Shown here in pieces: positions 1-12,731 of a DNA stretch of 64,000 nt. Source of the stretch: Primula veris (lineage: Eukaryota; Streptophyta; Magnoliopsida; Ericales; Primulaceae); NCBI GenBank assembly GCA_963682055.1, contig OY821750.1, forward strand, positions 28,404,402 to 28,468,401, written 5' to 3'. The position numbers and the translations under genes were made by a program. The notes beneath the pieces were generated by a model that saw only the letters and a list, made by a program, of their open reading frames with translations, made no database searches and was not told the origin of the DNA. Within the stretch, counting starts at the first letter, position 1. Each line of letters starts with the position of its first letter.

Positions 1-257
1 TAATTTGGTTTTGGTATCACTTACCCTAAATATAAAAGAGACTCAAATTCTATTTAGATTCATTAACCCCAACAATTTATTTCTCTAGAAAATACTAAAA
101 ACTACTCCGAAAAAACCCACCTCCATCGTCACCGGAGCTCCTGCTATATGTCACCTCCGCCGCAGTCTCCGCTGCCATGACGGAGTTTCATCGGAGTTTG
201 GCTATTTCGACGGTCTTTCTCTCTCTCACTCATCTGAATATCTCTGCAGTCTCTCTC

Positions 258-340
<83 letters not shown>

Positions 341-471
341 AAAACTGAACCATACATGACAACGCAAGCCTCACATGCTACTAAATTACAAACAACATAG
401 CTGCAGTTGATAAATCATGATGCAGGTATTTATCTGAAATAATTTATCCTTAATAAGGATAATACAAAAAT
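1..471. repeat. Left-edge intergenic DNA with a long (TA)n microsatellite
   Basis: The stretch holds no supportable gene. A pure (TA)n tract runs from about 251 to 338. On the - strand it is open as alternating Tyr-Ile codons, which is a simple-repeat artefact. The 120-240 segment is locally GC-richer and then pyrimidine-rich (CTCTCT), like a plant 5' leader, but no coding region follows it. Confidence 0.85.
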
Positions 472-1135
472 CATTAGATTGTCAAAAAAAATTATTATAT
501 GGTCTGCATCTGTCCAGTTACTTATTTTACTTAGTTTGCCAATTGATTAAAAAAAAAAAAAATTATCACGTATTACATACTTGGTATTTACGATTATAAT
601 TTGTGTAGTTTATAATTAGTTTATATCTGGTCCTTCAATTCTGAAAATTGTCAAAATAATTGTCTTAGATTGTTAATTATTTTGTATCACATTGTCAAAA
701 ATATTGTTTAGATTGTCCAAAAAAAACGTATTAGATTGTCAATTTTTTTTTTGTTTTAAATTGCTGAAAAAATTGAATTATATTGTTAAATTTTTTATAT
801 TAGATTGTCAAAAAAATTGTATTAGATTGTTATAAAAATTGCATTAGATTGTCAAAAAAATATATTAGATTGTCAAAAAAAAATTATTAGATTGTAAAAA
901 AAAATCATTAGATTGTCAAAAAAATCATTAGATTGTCAAAAAAAATCATTATATGATCTAGATCTGTCCAGATACTTAGTTTACTTAAAATTGTATTGGA
1001 TTGTCAAAATTTTTATATAAGATTGTCTATTAGATTGTCAAATAAATTATATTAGATTGAAAAAAAATATATTATATTGTAAAAAAAATTGTATTAGATT
1101 CTCACAAAAATTGCATTAGATTGTCGGGTATACGA
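471..1135. repeat. Degenerate minisatellite, core ATTAGATTGTCAAAAAAA
   Basis: About twenty imperfect copies of an 18-25 bp unit built on ATTAGATTGTCAAAAA with a variable A-run follow one another. They are best preserved at 780-960. Neighbouring copies differ mainly in A-run length and in the TATT/CATT lead, which is the pattern expected from replication slippage. No coding potential was seen. Confidence 0.75.
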
Positions 1136-2297
1136 GTTTATTTTGGTTGGGCATTTATACTACTTATGGTGAACTTTTAAAATATGCTTGGGCCGCTCAA
1201 TTTTTTGGTTAATGTGAGAACGTGGTTTTATGATTTTATTGTGTGATTGTTACTTTGGCAGAATGTCGAATATTCGAATACAGCGACACGGTGGGAGACT
1301 TTGGGTCGGTTTTCTTTTAAGCTGGGTCGAACATGTCTTCAAGACTGAAGGAGTCTGGTTGGTTTGCAGGAAAATCGTGGAAAGGTGAAAATGAAATGTT
1401 TTGTTCATTTGAGATCATGACTACAAAGTTGAAGGCAAGTTTGTTCTTAAGGGGGAAGTAATGATAAGAACACGTAATTGTATTTATTTGGACTTATTTA
1501 TTGTTTGCCACTTCACTTTTAAAAATGGTTTAATTGTAATTTTATTTTAGTTTGAGCACTAATTCGTTATTTTATTAGTGTTGGCTATTATTAATACGCA
1601 CAAAACCCTATGACATTATTATTATGTTATTGACTTGTTAGTTTATAGAAAATGTATGAGTGTTTATTTATCTCTCTGAATTGATTGTGTCTTTTAAGGA
1701 GGGATTTTTTTTTTCTCCTTATATTTTTATGAAACCTTGGGCTTTTATCAAAGTATAAGCTAGAATGGGATTCTGAGATCAAAGACCAAAAAGTTAGAGA
1801 ACTAAGGTAATTGGAATTATGATCTTGTGTCTGTTTTCTACCTCGAATTAGACGAGACACGTGATATTTTATCCACGAATTAGGTTGCTGCTTCAGCATT
1901 ATCAAAACTTTGTAATAGGTTAATTTATTTCATGTTATTTATAACTTTCGAAAGAAGGGACAAAAAGAGAGAATCCCTTCAGATGTTTTTTTTTACGTCA
2001 AAATGTTATATTTTAATGAGTAAAATAATCTAATGATTAATATATGGAATGCTAGGTTAACATCCCCAAAAGGGAAGTTCGAGTATTAGACACTTTTCTC
2101 CAAAAGTTTTAGACCAAATGTTCAAATTGTATCTACAGATGTATACCTTAGACCCAATTTAAAGCAATCAACTAGTTGTTAATTAATAAGTTAACAAATG
2201 AAAAAAAAAAAAAAATGTATTGACAATCCTTCGTATGGAAAGCCTTAATTACCGGTGAGGTGATTGAATTGATCTAGTGATCAAACTAAACTTATCA
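1136..2297. other. Intergenic, possible decayed Ty3/gypsy end
   Basis: At about 1260-1475 the + strand, read across several frames, resembles the degenerate end of a Ty3/gypsy polyprotein. Pieces near 1425-1475 read like the Leu-Lys-Gly-Gly-Ser-Asn-Asp-Lys type terminus that often closes chromodomain-bearing polyproteins, but a G-run disagrees with the frame. No LTR pair or target duplication was found, so this is a weak suggestion. The rest, up to the endoglucanase promoter, is AT-rich and holds nothing recognisable. Confidence 0.25.
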
Positions 2298-2303
2298 TAT
2301 AAA
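2298..2303 (+). promoter_or_regulatory. Candidate TATA box of the GH9 gene
   Basis: TATAAA lies 69 bp upstream of the endoglucanase ATG at 2372. This leaves room for a short leader with transcription starting near 2330. The assignment rests on position and sequence only. Confidence 0.45.
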
Positions 2304-2371
2304 GAGCAAGTCCTTGTTCCAATAAGGGCAGAATATTTTTTATTTACTTATACTAGTGATCTGCAAGTAAA

Positions 2372-5300
2372 ATGACATTCATTAGGATAACTCTCCTTAG
2401 GATTTTTTTCTTCTTATTATTCTCTTTTTGCTTCCTTAATGAAGTTCAAGGAGACCTAAATTATAAGGAGGCCTTGGCAAAGTCTATATTATTTTTTCAA
2501 GGGCAAAGATCGGGAAGGCTCCCTAGAGGCCAACGGATCACTTGGAGGTCGTCTTCTGGCCTTTCCGATGGCTCACTTGCACATGTATGTCGATTTTGAT
2601 GCTCCATGTTTAATCACCTGTGGCAATACTACTACATATTGTCGATGCATAATGGAGATATTATAACTTTATAAAGTTTTAGAGCTTAATCTTCAGCAAA
2701 CTAATTAAGCATATTCTAACAGTAACAGTAAAAGAACAATCTCTAGATACTCAGAGTACGGTAAAATTTAATATATTCAAATATCTGGGACTTCTTTCAG
2801 AAGACTACATTTTCACATGTTTTCATTTAAACGGGTAATATTCCAAATCCTTTAAGAATAAAAAAAATAACATATCGTAATTCTTTTTCTTTTTTTGAAA
2901 TAAACATATCGTAATTAGTATCAGGATTTATACATAGCCCGTTTTGGGTTTGTGCCAACAGTGCAGGTGCACTGAGCCGTGTAAAAAATGGGCCCAAAAA
3001 TTCTTTTTGTTTACCTGTGCATATATAGTTAATTTTATAAACTAATATGAAAGATATATTAATTAAATGGTTAAATTGTGAGAAGAGTTAAAGATTTGGA
3101 CCACTGCCAACACGTGCAGCAAGCACAATTAAGGTCAATGTTTTTATAACACTAGTCACCATTGTAGTTTAATATAACTGTTTATTAGTCCTCTTATGTA
3201 AACTGATACAAAAAATACACAACAGTTAGCAAATATATTAGTTTAGATACCGAAGCTAAGCAAATGGTATTTGGTTTGTCTTCCATTTATGGGCTGAGAA
3301 ACTCTTTGTATGTGAGGTTGACAAGGGACAATTTTTTACTGTGAATGCAATTTTTTTTACTTTAAATAAATTTCGAGCACTCGAGTCCATTTTAAGAAAA
3401 AAGCCTTTTTTGTAGCTTTTGCACCGTGAGTCAAATTTCTCGGAACCGCCCCTGGATTTATAATACCTTTTTCCTTACTTTGATAAATGGCATGTCTATG
3501 CATATGCGTTTCAGTTTGAGGATGATGCCTTTATATGAATCTAAAAGAACTATATCGATCAAAACTCCATTTTGCAGTCTTACAAGTTTCTAACATTTTT
3601 TTTTATAATATGTTTATATGTAGGTGGATTTAACTGGGGGCTATTATGATGCCGGGGACAATGTGAAGTTTAACTTACCTATGGCCTACTCGGCTACAAT
3701 GTTATCATGGAGCGTCATAGAGTATGGTAAAAAAGTGGGCCCAGAGCTTGCAAACGCTAGGGCTGCGATCAAGTGGGCCACAGACTACCTCCTAAAGTGT
3801 GCAACCGCAACACCAGGTACGGCAGCGAAACTAGCAAACTCAAATGTGAAAGACTTGTTTCCTCTATAAAAAATAACTAAAGAATTATATTTAAAGAGTT
3901 TAATCTACATATATAGGAAAATATCATTCCTTTGTTAAATTTATTAGGCTACTGCTCCCCCCCCCCCCCCCCCCCCCCCCCCCGACTATCTACATTTAGT
4001 TCCTTTCATGGCCAGGTAAGCTATACGTGGGCGTTGGCAATCCCAATGTTGACCATAGATGTTGGGAACGACCTGAGGACATGAACACAGATAGATCAGT
4101 CTACTATGTGTCTGCAAACAACCCTGGATCTGACGTGGCGGGGGAGACAGCTGCTGCTCTGGCTGCTGCTTCGATGGTTTTTCGGGTTGTTAATCCAAAC
4201 TACTCGAAACGTTTATTAAGGACAGCAAAAAATGTGATGAAATTTGCAATGCAATATAGAGGTGCATATAGTGACTCACTTGGGTCCGCGGTTTGCCCAT
4301 TTTATTGCTCATACTCTGGGTATAAGGTATATATGCAATGTTGCTGATCATCTTAATCACCATATATTAACAAGCTGGATGGTATTATATCACTCTTGTA
4401 AAAAACTCGCTTCAAAGCAAGAAAGCTCGATAAAAATTCGACTCAAAGCTTAAAAGAAGCGAAAAACTCTCCATTTCTTGCTTTATGTGCTGCTTAAAGC
4501 TTACGCTTCTATGCTTTTAACGTAGCTCTTGCAAGAACACTTAAGCTTTTTGCTTAATCAAACACCAAATATAATCTAAGCCATTAATAACTTAATATCG
4601 GTTCTTTGTGCTTTATGCTAACAGTACTCATTTTAGTCAAGAAATAATTTACTTAACTCTTAAAAGATGACATTTTCCTCATGCGTAAAAATTAAAGTGA
4701 GTATAAATATAGATAAGAAAATAATTCTTTTGGAGACGGAGTCACATGAAATACTCCAGAGTTGCTTATTTTTCGCGGGACTCTGTTTGATTTTTTCTTT
4801 TGCAGGACGAGTTGTTATGGGGAGCCGCATGGCTATTGACAGCAACCAATGATCGTTCTTATTTGAATTTTATTAACTCTATGGGAGCTAATGATGCGAC
4901 CGATATTTTTAGTTGGGACAACAAGTATGCTGGTGCCCGCGTCCTCCTTGCAAGGGTAATTTCTTCAAAAACTGAGCATTGTTCAAAAATTTATAGCAAG
5001 ATATTTCTTTACATACACCAGTAATGCTAAGTGGTAGGAGTTTGAAAAAAATCACTGTAAATTACATTTTCTTTTTCGGGACATCTGATAAAAATGGACC
5101 CTAGCTACGATGACGGAGTAAGAAGCTTAATAATTTATTTTACCATTTACAGCTGTAAACCGATGACGACTCTAGGTTAAAAACTAACATCATTCGTACT
5201 ACATAAAATCTGCTAATTCAGCAAGAAATCCAATACAACTAGTTCTTATGTTATTGCTTTTCTTCACTTATATATAGAAAGCATTGGTAGACAATGACAA

Positions 5301-7474
5301 GGCTTTTGAGCCATTTAGGCGCCAAGCTGAAGATTTCATGTGCCGCATTCTACCCAACTCTCCATATTCAACTACACAGTACACAAAAGGTAATTGATTC
5401 AAATTTCCGAATGTTTGACGAACACAAACTATTAGTAATTCTTAATTATGCGTATAAACATTTGTTTGACAAATCCTGAAAAAAATTAGCATACTTGTAT
5501 ATTGAAACCCAAATAATTCTACTATCCATCTAGTTCGACACTTTTACAACATATGAACTTCTTACCCTACTTGAAATAATCTTTTCGCGACATAAAAACA
5601 ATATACTCATGTGTAGGATTCAGTATGGGATAGCTTAAAAATGTTGTTTACTTTTTTTAATACAAATTTTTTTTTTTGTTTTTTGATAAGCATGCAATAC
5701 TTTTTTTGTTATCATGCATGCAAGGCACTAAAATGCTAAAATCTGTATTTTGTATATGGTAATTTAAAGGAATTTATCTTGACATGGGGAATGGTGGAGC
5801 CTATTTCAGCATAATCTTACTTCTTGTTAAAGTGTCAAGACCATGAATTATAGGGGCCGGAGAATGAACAATTAAGTCTTGCTTTTATTACTTACCCAAA
5901 AAAAAAGTCTTGCTTTTATTACTCCGTGTCTGAAGGCTTTTTCATGCCTTATTACTTTGAGAACTTTTTGGGAATGGCATTATTGTTTTTTATTGAATGC
6001 AGGGGGATTAATGTACAAATTACATGCAAGCAACCTACAATATGTGACTTCAATAACCTTCTTGGTTACAAGTTATAGCAAATATATGTCAGCATCACAG
6101 AATACCTTCAATTGTGGGAATATAGTTATGAGCAAGGGTACCCTTAAAAAACTAGCAAAAAAACAGGTTTCTCATCATTGTTACTATTATTCTTGCTTAA
6201 TTTTCCTTTTCATCAATCATGCAAAATCGTAATTGGAAACACGTTGTGACTTATGAAAAATCAATAAGTGATTACCAAACTTTGGCGTAAGGCCAGGGAT
6301 CTCTGAGGACAAAAACATATATTTCACACACTCACACTACAAGTCTACGTACGCACATAAGTAATTATATTATAAGCGGATATATTCGGGTTTCAGGGCT
6401 TTTTATTTTATTTTTGGGTTTCAGGGGCCATTATTTTGATAAAATAGATATAAAAAATTCTACATTTTTATCAAAATCATTAAAATAAAATAAACGTTGA
6501 GTCTCTCCTATAATATTTAGGGTGTGTGTGTGTGTTAGAATATCCACCCCTCAATTAGGTAAGGTTTACTCACTTTTCGTACATTCGTTTCTACATTTTT
6601 TTTCCATTTTGTAACTTAATTTCTTAATTTTTCTTTTCAATACCATAGTTTCTACTTATATTTTCTTATTATACCTTTGTTTCTTAATTTTTACTTTCTT
6701 TTCCTTTTTGTATCTGAGTTTTAGTTGTTGAAAATTGACAAAAAAAGAAAATTATATATATAAACCATAGTACAGAAATAATAATTAAGAAACAAATGTA
6801 TAAAAAGAAAATAAAAGTAGAAACCATGGTAAAAAAAAATTAAGAAAACGAACATATAAAAAGATATAAAACCCCGTTAGGTAAGAATAACTTTTGCATC
6901 CGCAAATATTCACTTAGACTATTTTTCATTGGATCAAAACTACAGTGACTTTCTGCATGTACTCCTTTAGCTTTAAATTTTTGACATTCATATTCTCAAT
7001 AACTTATAACATGCCTAGTAAATAGTTTCACTTAAAAATAGAAATTTGAAAACAAAAACAATTAACTACAATTGACTAAACGTCATCAAATTAATCGCGT
7101 ACTAATTAATTTCTGAACAATATTGACTATTTTTGTTTCAGGTGGACTACATACTAGGTTCGAACCCCATGAAAATGTCATACATGGTCGGTTTTGGGGC
7201 AAATTATCCAAAGAGAATACACCACAGAGGTTCATCAATCCCTTCTTTTACTTCTCATCCTCAATCCTTCGGCTGCAGTGGCGGTTTTCAACCCTTTTTC
7301 TACACTGCCAACTCTAACCCAAACGTCTTGACTGGTGCCATCGTCGGTGGTCCTGATCAGAACGATGGGTTCTCGGATGACCGAACAGACTATAGTCATT
7401 CTGAGCCTGCTACTTACATTAATGCTGCTATAGTTGGGCCCTTGGCTTACTTTTCTAGGACTAACGGTGCATGA
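2372..7474 (+). CDS. Secreted endo-1,4-beta-glucanase, glycosyl hydrolase family 9 (seven exons)
   Basis: Exons joined by GT/AG introns in matching phase are 2372-2584, 3624-3816, 4016-4326, 4806-4955, 5278-5389, 6003-6166 and 7142-7474. They give 491 residues, normal for plant class B GH9 enzymes. A hydrophobic signal peptide spans residues 1 to about 27 and predicts export to the cell wall. The catalytic Asp pair sits in the YYDAGDN motif (D80, D83). The His signature RIHHRGSS falls near residues 406-413, and the [14 protein letters not shown] block (about 460-473) carries the acid Glu (E469). There is no transmembrane anchor and no C-terminal carbohydrate-binding module, because the protein stops soon after the catalytic block. 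The family hydrolyses internal beta-1,4-glucan bonds in cellulose and related wall glucans during growth, abscission or softening. All expected blocks are present and uninterrupted, so the gene looks functional. The exact paralogue cannot be named. Confidence 0.93.
3957..3983 (+). repeat. Poly-C tract (C27) in GH9 intron 2
   Basis: An uninterrupted run of 27 cytosines lies 32 bp upstream of the exon 3 acceptor, inside an otherwise AT-rich intron. It sits near where the acceptor's polypyrimidine tract would act. Homopolymer length is prone to assembly error. Confidence 0.9.
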
Positions 7475-9675
7475 TTAGCCACTCATTTTCATTTTCTCCT
7501 TTTTCCGAAACACTCCAAGAAAATTGCATGATAGCAACGGTGTGGATGATACTATACATGTTGTTGCTTAAAATTTAGCAAAATTAAAACAAAATTGTTG
7601 TTAAATCTCAACAACAACTGATCATATAATAAGTATTATACTGATTGTTGCTAAACTTTTGCTATCTAGATACTTTTTGGTAGTGAAATCAGCTTTAATC
7701 ACTAAAGAATTTACGGAATTCTTCATAAATGATACTACTATTAGCTAAAATTAATAGGCTTGTTTGTATCCTCGAAAATAGTTGCTAGTAACCCAATAAC
7801 AAACTATGTTTGAGTGGGGGCAAACCGGCAAACTTCGTTTCAATTACAACTATTTATAATTTTATAGCGACTTGGAGTCTAAAACGTTACTGTTCATTCC
7901 TTCTGTTTTCTTAATTTCCTACAGAAACTTTTTATGTGTGTGCATTCTATTTCTGTGGAAAAAAATATTTTTTATAACGATTCACATGAAAAGGCAAATT
8001 AGAAGTAGGGAAAATGAAGCAATCTACTGTGTACACTTTTTACGAAAAACATTAAAACATAAATGTTATCTGGTCTAGTTAATGGCAGGCAAATATGAGT
8101 TTATAATAGTTGCTCATAATGCGAACTTTGTAGATCCAATTTACCCTTATTATTATACATCTACATGATGTGGAAGATTTGTGTGTGTAGGCCTATAAAA
8201 GTTTAGTACTAGATGCATGAAAGTACCATCTCTAAAGCCCCATTTTTTACAGTCAATAATCCACCTAAGATAAAATAATCGTTTTTAACATGAGAAATAA
8301 GTACCATCTCTAGAGCCTAGAGAATAAAATAATCGTTTATAGGGGTTCGTTATTTTTTCAAAGGCGTGAAACATATATATTGAACTGAAAGATTGAGACG
8401 TAACCCCCATTTTTAAAACAAAAATTAAATAACAAGTCTTGCTTGTATCGAAACAACCATCTACGTACAACCAATACAGACCAACCAAGCAACAAAAACA
8501 CTAAAAAGTATACTTTATAACATGGGACTTAAAAGCGTAACAATTCTCCCTAGTACATTTCAAGACGGATATAGAACTCCAACTATAAGAAAATTAACCC
8601 TCAGTGAAGAACCCGGTTAAAATACGATAATTAGAGATGGGCTAAATTCAAAATGTATGTTGTCTTAACAAACCGTAGTTAGTTAAAACAAAAAACGCAT
8701 AATTTCTAAAGACCGAAGCACAAAAAAAGACAGGCTTAAACAAAAGGGAAAAGCTAATATTTTCATATGTTATTTGTTCCAATATGTTATGGATTGGAAT
8801 CTAAGCATGTATGGATTTGTTCCAATATGTTATTTGTAGTAATTTATTAATAATATTTTCATAATGTGAGTAAATCATAGACATATATTTGATAAAGCCA
8901 AAATATTATGTTATAAATGAAATAATAATATTTACAGTAAATGCAACTTGAATTTGAAAGGTAATTAATGCTTAAACGATGTCTCGGGGCACTCGTTAGC
9001 CGTTAACCAAACCGCAAACAAAATGCCGATTGGATCAATATAAAAATATCAAACTAAAACATCCAAGGGGAAGCACCATAAAAGAAGCTTCAGATAATTA
9101 GATCAAAACCTCAGGTTGCAAATATTTATCCTGGCTTATACACTATTTTTTTATCTAGATTTTCACCCTAACTAATACTCATTTTCTTCTATGCAAAGAC
9201 CCAAAATCCCTCTCTCCAAATGAATATATATCTAAATCACCATATATGTCAATTCAGGTGGGGGGAGTCTTGGACTTTCAAGGCTTGAAAAGCATGATTC
9301 AATACCATCATAGACAACTTATCAGAGTGAAAAATAAATGATCAATTCTTTCATCACTTTTCCCACACAGCAGAACAAGTTTTGAGGTTTTATTATAGAC
9401 AAACATTCTGATTTTAGTACTTAATCTCTTTCTAACACCAAGCCAAGTGATGGAATTAATCAAACTTAATTAAGAACTTAATTATTAAAATTAACAAAAT
9501 TGTGGCACATCACTTTGATCTTTTCTTCTTGTTTTTTTCCTTCTTGCAGAAGAGATATTGCATCTTCCATTTATCTCAAGAAGCCAGTGTTAGCTAGCAT
9601 TAATAGGTGTAGCATTGCAATTTTTATGAAAATTACTTAAAGTTTGAATTTGAATCAACAAAAGTGACCGAGTGT
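7475..9675. other. Intergenic region downstream of the endoglucanase
   Basis: AT-rich sequence without a supportable gene. It should contain the endoglucanase 3' UTR. A short direct repeat (AGTACCATCTCTA followed by an AAAATAATCGTTT segment) occurs around 8220-8340. Open frames here are short and have no recognisable composition. Confidence 0.6.
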
Positions 9676-9801
9676 AAGGTGTGAAATTGAGATTAACCTT
9701 AAATGGCAAATAGCAAACCAACATTTGTTATTATCTCTAAGGTGTGAAATTGAGATTAACCTTAAATGGCAAATAGCAAACCAACATTTGTTATTATCTC
9801 T
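9676..9801. repeat. Perfect 63-bp tandem duplication
   Basis: Two adjacent copies, 9676-9738 and 9739-9801, are identical by eye. Both start AAGGTGTGAAATTGAG and end TTATTATCTCT. Perfect identity in non-coding DNA implies a recent duplication. Confidence 0.9.
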
Positions 9802-10452
9802 TTTGAATGTGTTATGCAAAAGATGATTTAAGAGGCCTATTTGTTTTAGTTAAATTACTTTTCCGGAACAAAGGCAATTAATTAACCCCACCACATCATG
9901 GACCATTTGTATACTTTAAAATATCTAAAATTGCATTACACCTATGATCTATGTACCTTTACTCTTTTTAATTAGCGATAACACTATCATAATCTTCACA
10001 GCCTTTTAGGATGATTTAGTTAATGAGTTCAAGGACATCAATAATTATATTAAAAAAAATTGTGTGCTAACGTGATTGGTCGTTGTACAGATTTTAGAAG
10101 ATGGGACGGTTCTACGTTTATAATTAAATAGTATCATGGTGATTGTCATTATCTTAAAAGTTATGGTTACCAATATTTTAAATGAAAAAGCTACGTTAAA
10201 GAGTATCATTTCTAAGTGATTAGTAACTTAAGAATATTTAAAGGTTAATAGTGTTTGCTTTTGGACATCCCACTCTCCATAAAATTTGATTATTTTCATA
10301 AGCTTTTGTAACGAACGCTAGTCGTGGTAACAATAATGTTTAGTACGTCACTGACATGGTATTCAAGATAACTAAGATGTAACAAGTAACAACCTTCATT
10401 CAGGACGATATGTCAATTTATGGGGGGAAATATATTTAGTGTATTGTAGTAT
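9802..10452. other. Intergenic, no feature seen
   Basis: AT-rich sequence with no ORF, repeat or RNA gene that I could support. Confidence 0.5.
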
Positions 10453-10877
10453 CATTATAATAGATCAGAGTTTTTTGGACTAATTTTAATCATGCTTTCT
10501 AAATCGGCCGTTAAATGATATTTTTAGAGACTAGAATAATTTTTAGTGCCTAAATAGATATATTTGGAGATCAAAAATATAAAGTTTTGGTCCTTAAAAA
10601 CAATATGGTACCAACAAAAGAGTACGGAATTATTTATTCCCAAAATATCTTTTGGTACTAATTAATTCCGTTACCAAAATATCTTTTAGTACTAAATAAT
10701 TTCGTCCCCTTTTGTTAGTATCGGATTGTTTTTAAGGACCAAACCTTTATATTTTTGGTCTCCAAATATATCTATTTAGGCACTAAAAATTATTCTCGTC
10801 TCTAAAAATATCATTTAACGGCCGATTTAAAAAGCGTGATTAAAATTTAGTCTAAAAAACTCTAGTTTCTTGTAGTG
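10453..10877. mobile_element. CACTA (En/Spm-type) fold-back MITE
   Basis: The two halves of this 425-bp element are near-perfect inverted arms of about 190 bp. The right end reads CACTACAAGAAA on the - strand, the classic plant CACTA terminus. The left end is the same sequence decayed mostly by C-to-T changes. A 3-bp TAT duplication flanks it (10450-10452 and 10878-10880), as expected for CACTA elements. It has no coding capacity and would need a transposase in trans. Confidence 0.8.
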
Positions 10878-11077
10878 TATATGTTGTTAACGATTTAGAT
10901 AGCATACTACGACAATTAACAATTTAGTTACTCATCTATCAAAACATTGACAATTTAGGTATTGCCGTTAATTGAAATGGATGTAACTCTGTTTGAAGTT
11001 TTAATTTGGTCATATTATTTATAAATACCTAAATTTAACAGCGAATTTTCTATTATGTCTTATTTTAGTATAAATAA

Positions 11078-11111
<34 letters not shown>

Positions 11112-11516
11112 GTACGCATGTATGTATGTGTATACACATACATATATACATGTATAAATACATATAATATTATGCACATACATATATTATTGTAAATAAT
11201 ATAAATTTCAGATTAACATTTTCTTCCCATATAAACGATGTTTGTCTATACAAATTTAATTATAAATAATTATAATATTTTTTATTTAAATAATGTATAT
11301 TTTCATTATAAAAAAAATCCTACCGTTTTTCCACGAAAGTATTCAAATAATAATGTGAGCTGAAATAGTTTTTGCCCAAATGTCACTTCTAAAACTTACG
11401 TTATCTTCGTTTTGAAGAAAGTGTTTTATTTTTTACAAAAAAAATGGATTTTAAGAAAAATGTTTTTTTTCAAATAAAATTTAGTCAAATAATATATATT
11501 TTTTTTGAAATTGAGA
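10878..11516. repeat. Intergenic with a (TA)n(CA)n compound microsatellite
   Basis: A compound (TA)n(CA)n microsatellite with TATG/CATA-rich flanks spans about 11076-11160. The remainder is AT-rich filler with no gene. Confidence 0.7.
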
Positions 11517-11518
11517 TA

Positions 11519-11752
11519 CTCCCTCCGTTTTAAAATGAAAGTCTCATGGAAATTACGTGCAAGTTTGATCGGCCAATACATTGTATTAAAATTGACGAAA
11601 TGGGAATTTTCAAAAGTTAATCATATAGTTCAAAAGTTAAATTACATTATTAAAATTTGTAAATTTTCAATTCGATAATTTTGATACAAATTATTTTCCG
11701 GTCAAACTTGCATGTGATTTCGTATGAGACCATCTTTTTGGGACGGATGGAG
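11519..11752. mobile_element. Stowaway-type MITE (Tc1/mariner)
   Basis: The element begins CTCCCTCCGT and ends with the inverse GGACGGATGGAG. It is flanked by TA dinucleotides (11517-11518 and 11753-11754), the Stowaway hallmark. The arms pair over most of the 234 bp. It is non-coding. Confidence 0.88.
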
Positions 11753-11900
11753 TATTTAATATGTATGCATATTTATGTGCTCTAGCATCAAGATTGTAAA
11801 TTGTAACTTTTTAAAAAAACATGACTAAATTTATACAAGTTACAAATAATAGAAGCAAAATGAAAAATAAAAGTAAGTTTCATCAAATTAAGTTAACGGC

Positions 11901-12501
11901 TAGGGGTGGGCACGGGGCGGATTGGGGCGTATTGACCTCAATCCTAACTCAAACTGCAAAAATAAATGGCGGAGCGGATTGGGGCGGGTTGGTAAAATTT
12001 AAATGTCAACTCAACTCAACCTGTTACAATTAAAACCCCAACCCAACCCGCAAAATAAATTGCGAGTTGAGGCGGATTGGGTTTAGATTGATTCTTAAAT
12101 TTTCATTTTGGTCCCCTTTATTTTTCATGGTTTGCATAATTAACCTAAATTTTAAAATAAATTGAATTTTTCAAAGAGAAATATAAATTAAAACCAATCA
12201 AAATACTTTTAGAACATTCGCAAACAAGTAACAAAACTAAAATATAACAAGAATGGAAGGTTGATATCTTAAAATACACACAATATTATATAAATAAATA
12301 TATTTATAATTATATATATATTGCGGGTTGAAACGGGTTGGGGCGGATTAACCCGCGGTTTGGTAAACTCAACTCTAACCCAACCCACAAAATATATAGC
12401 GGATTGGGGCGGGACGGATTATTTTTTTTGGACACTCAACCCGCACCAATCCGTGCTGATTGGGTTACGGGTTGGGTTTGCAGATTTTTTGCCCACCCCT
12501 A
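11901..12501. mobile_element. hAT MITE with perfect 8-bp target duplication
   Basis: This 601-bp element has TIRs TAGGGGTGGGCA and TGCCCACCCCTA. It is flanked by the 8-bp duplication TTAACGGC at 11893-11900 and 12502-12509. Both subterminal regions carry several copies of a GCGGATTGGGGCGG-like word, which stand out sharply from the AT-rich core. These are likely binding sites for a hAT transposase. The two small ORFs inside simply read these repeats. Confidence 0.93.
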
Positions 12502-12726
12502 TTAACGGCGATACCTGGATTGTAAACAATTTAATAGATGAGTACATCAATTGTTAATTTTGATAGTTTGATACCTAAGTCGTTAACAACAGGGAGTAAA
12601 AAAACTAAATATATTTGTTTTCGAATTTAACAAGGTGAACTAATAATTTCATAATTGTGTAAGGTACCTAGATTTGCTATTTTTTTCACAAGATTTATAC
12701 TGACATTACCTATTTGTGACATATTA

Positions 12727-12731
12727 ATAAA
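12727..12731. repeat. Target-site duplication, left side of Copia copy 1
   Basis: ATAAA here is repeated at 19525-19529 on the other side of the element. This is the 5-bp duplication expected from Copia integrase. Confidence 0.85.

Noticed and set aside
144..374. Open frame with a long Tyr-Ile run on the - strand
   Set aside because: It translates a (TA)n microsatellite and has no other protein-like sequence.
471..1135. Regularly repeated units that could suggest a CRISPR-like array
   Set aside because: Units are contiguous and slippage-derived, there are no spacers, and the DNA is clearly plant nuclear.
7157..7170. GGTTCGAACCCC resembling a tRNA B box
   Set aside because: It lies in exon 7 of the endoglucanase (LGSNP codons) and no A box or cloverleaf surrounds it.
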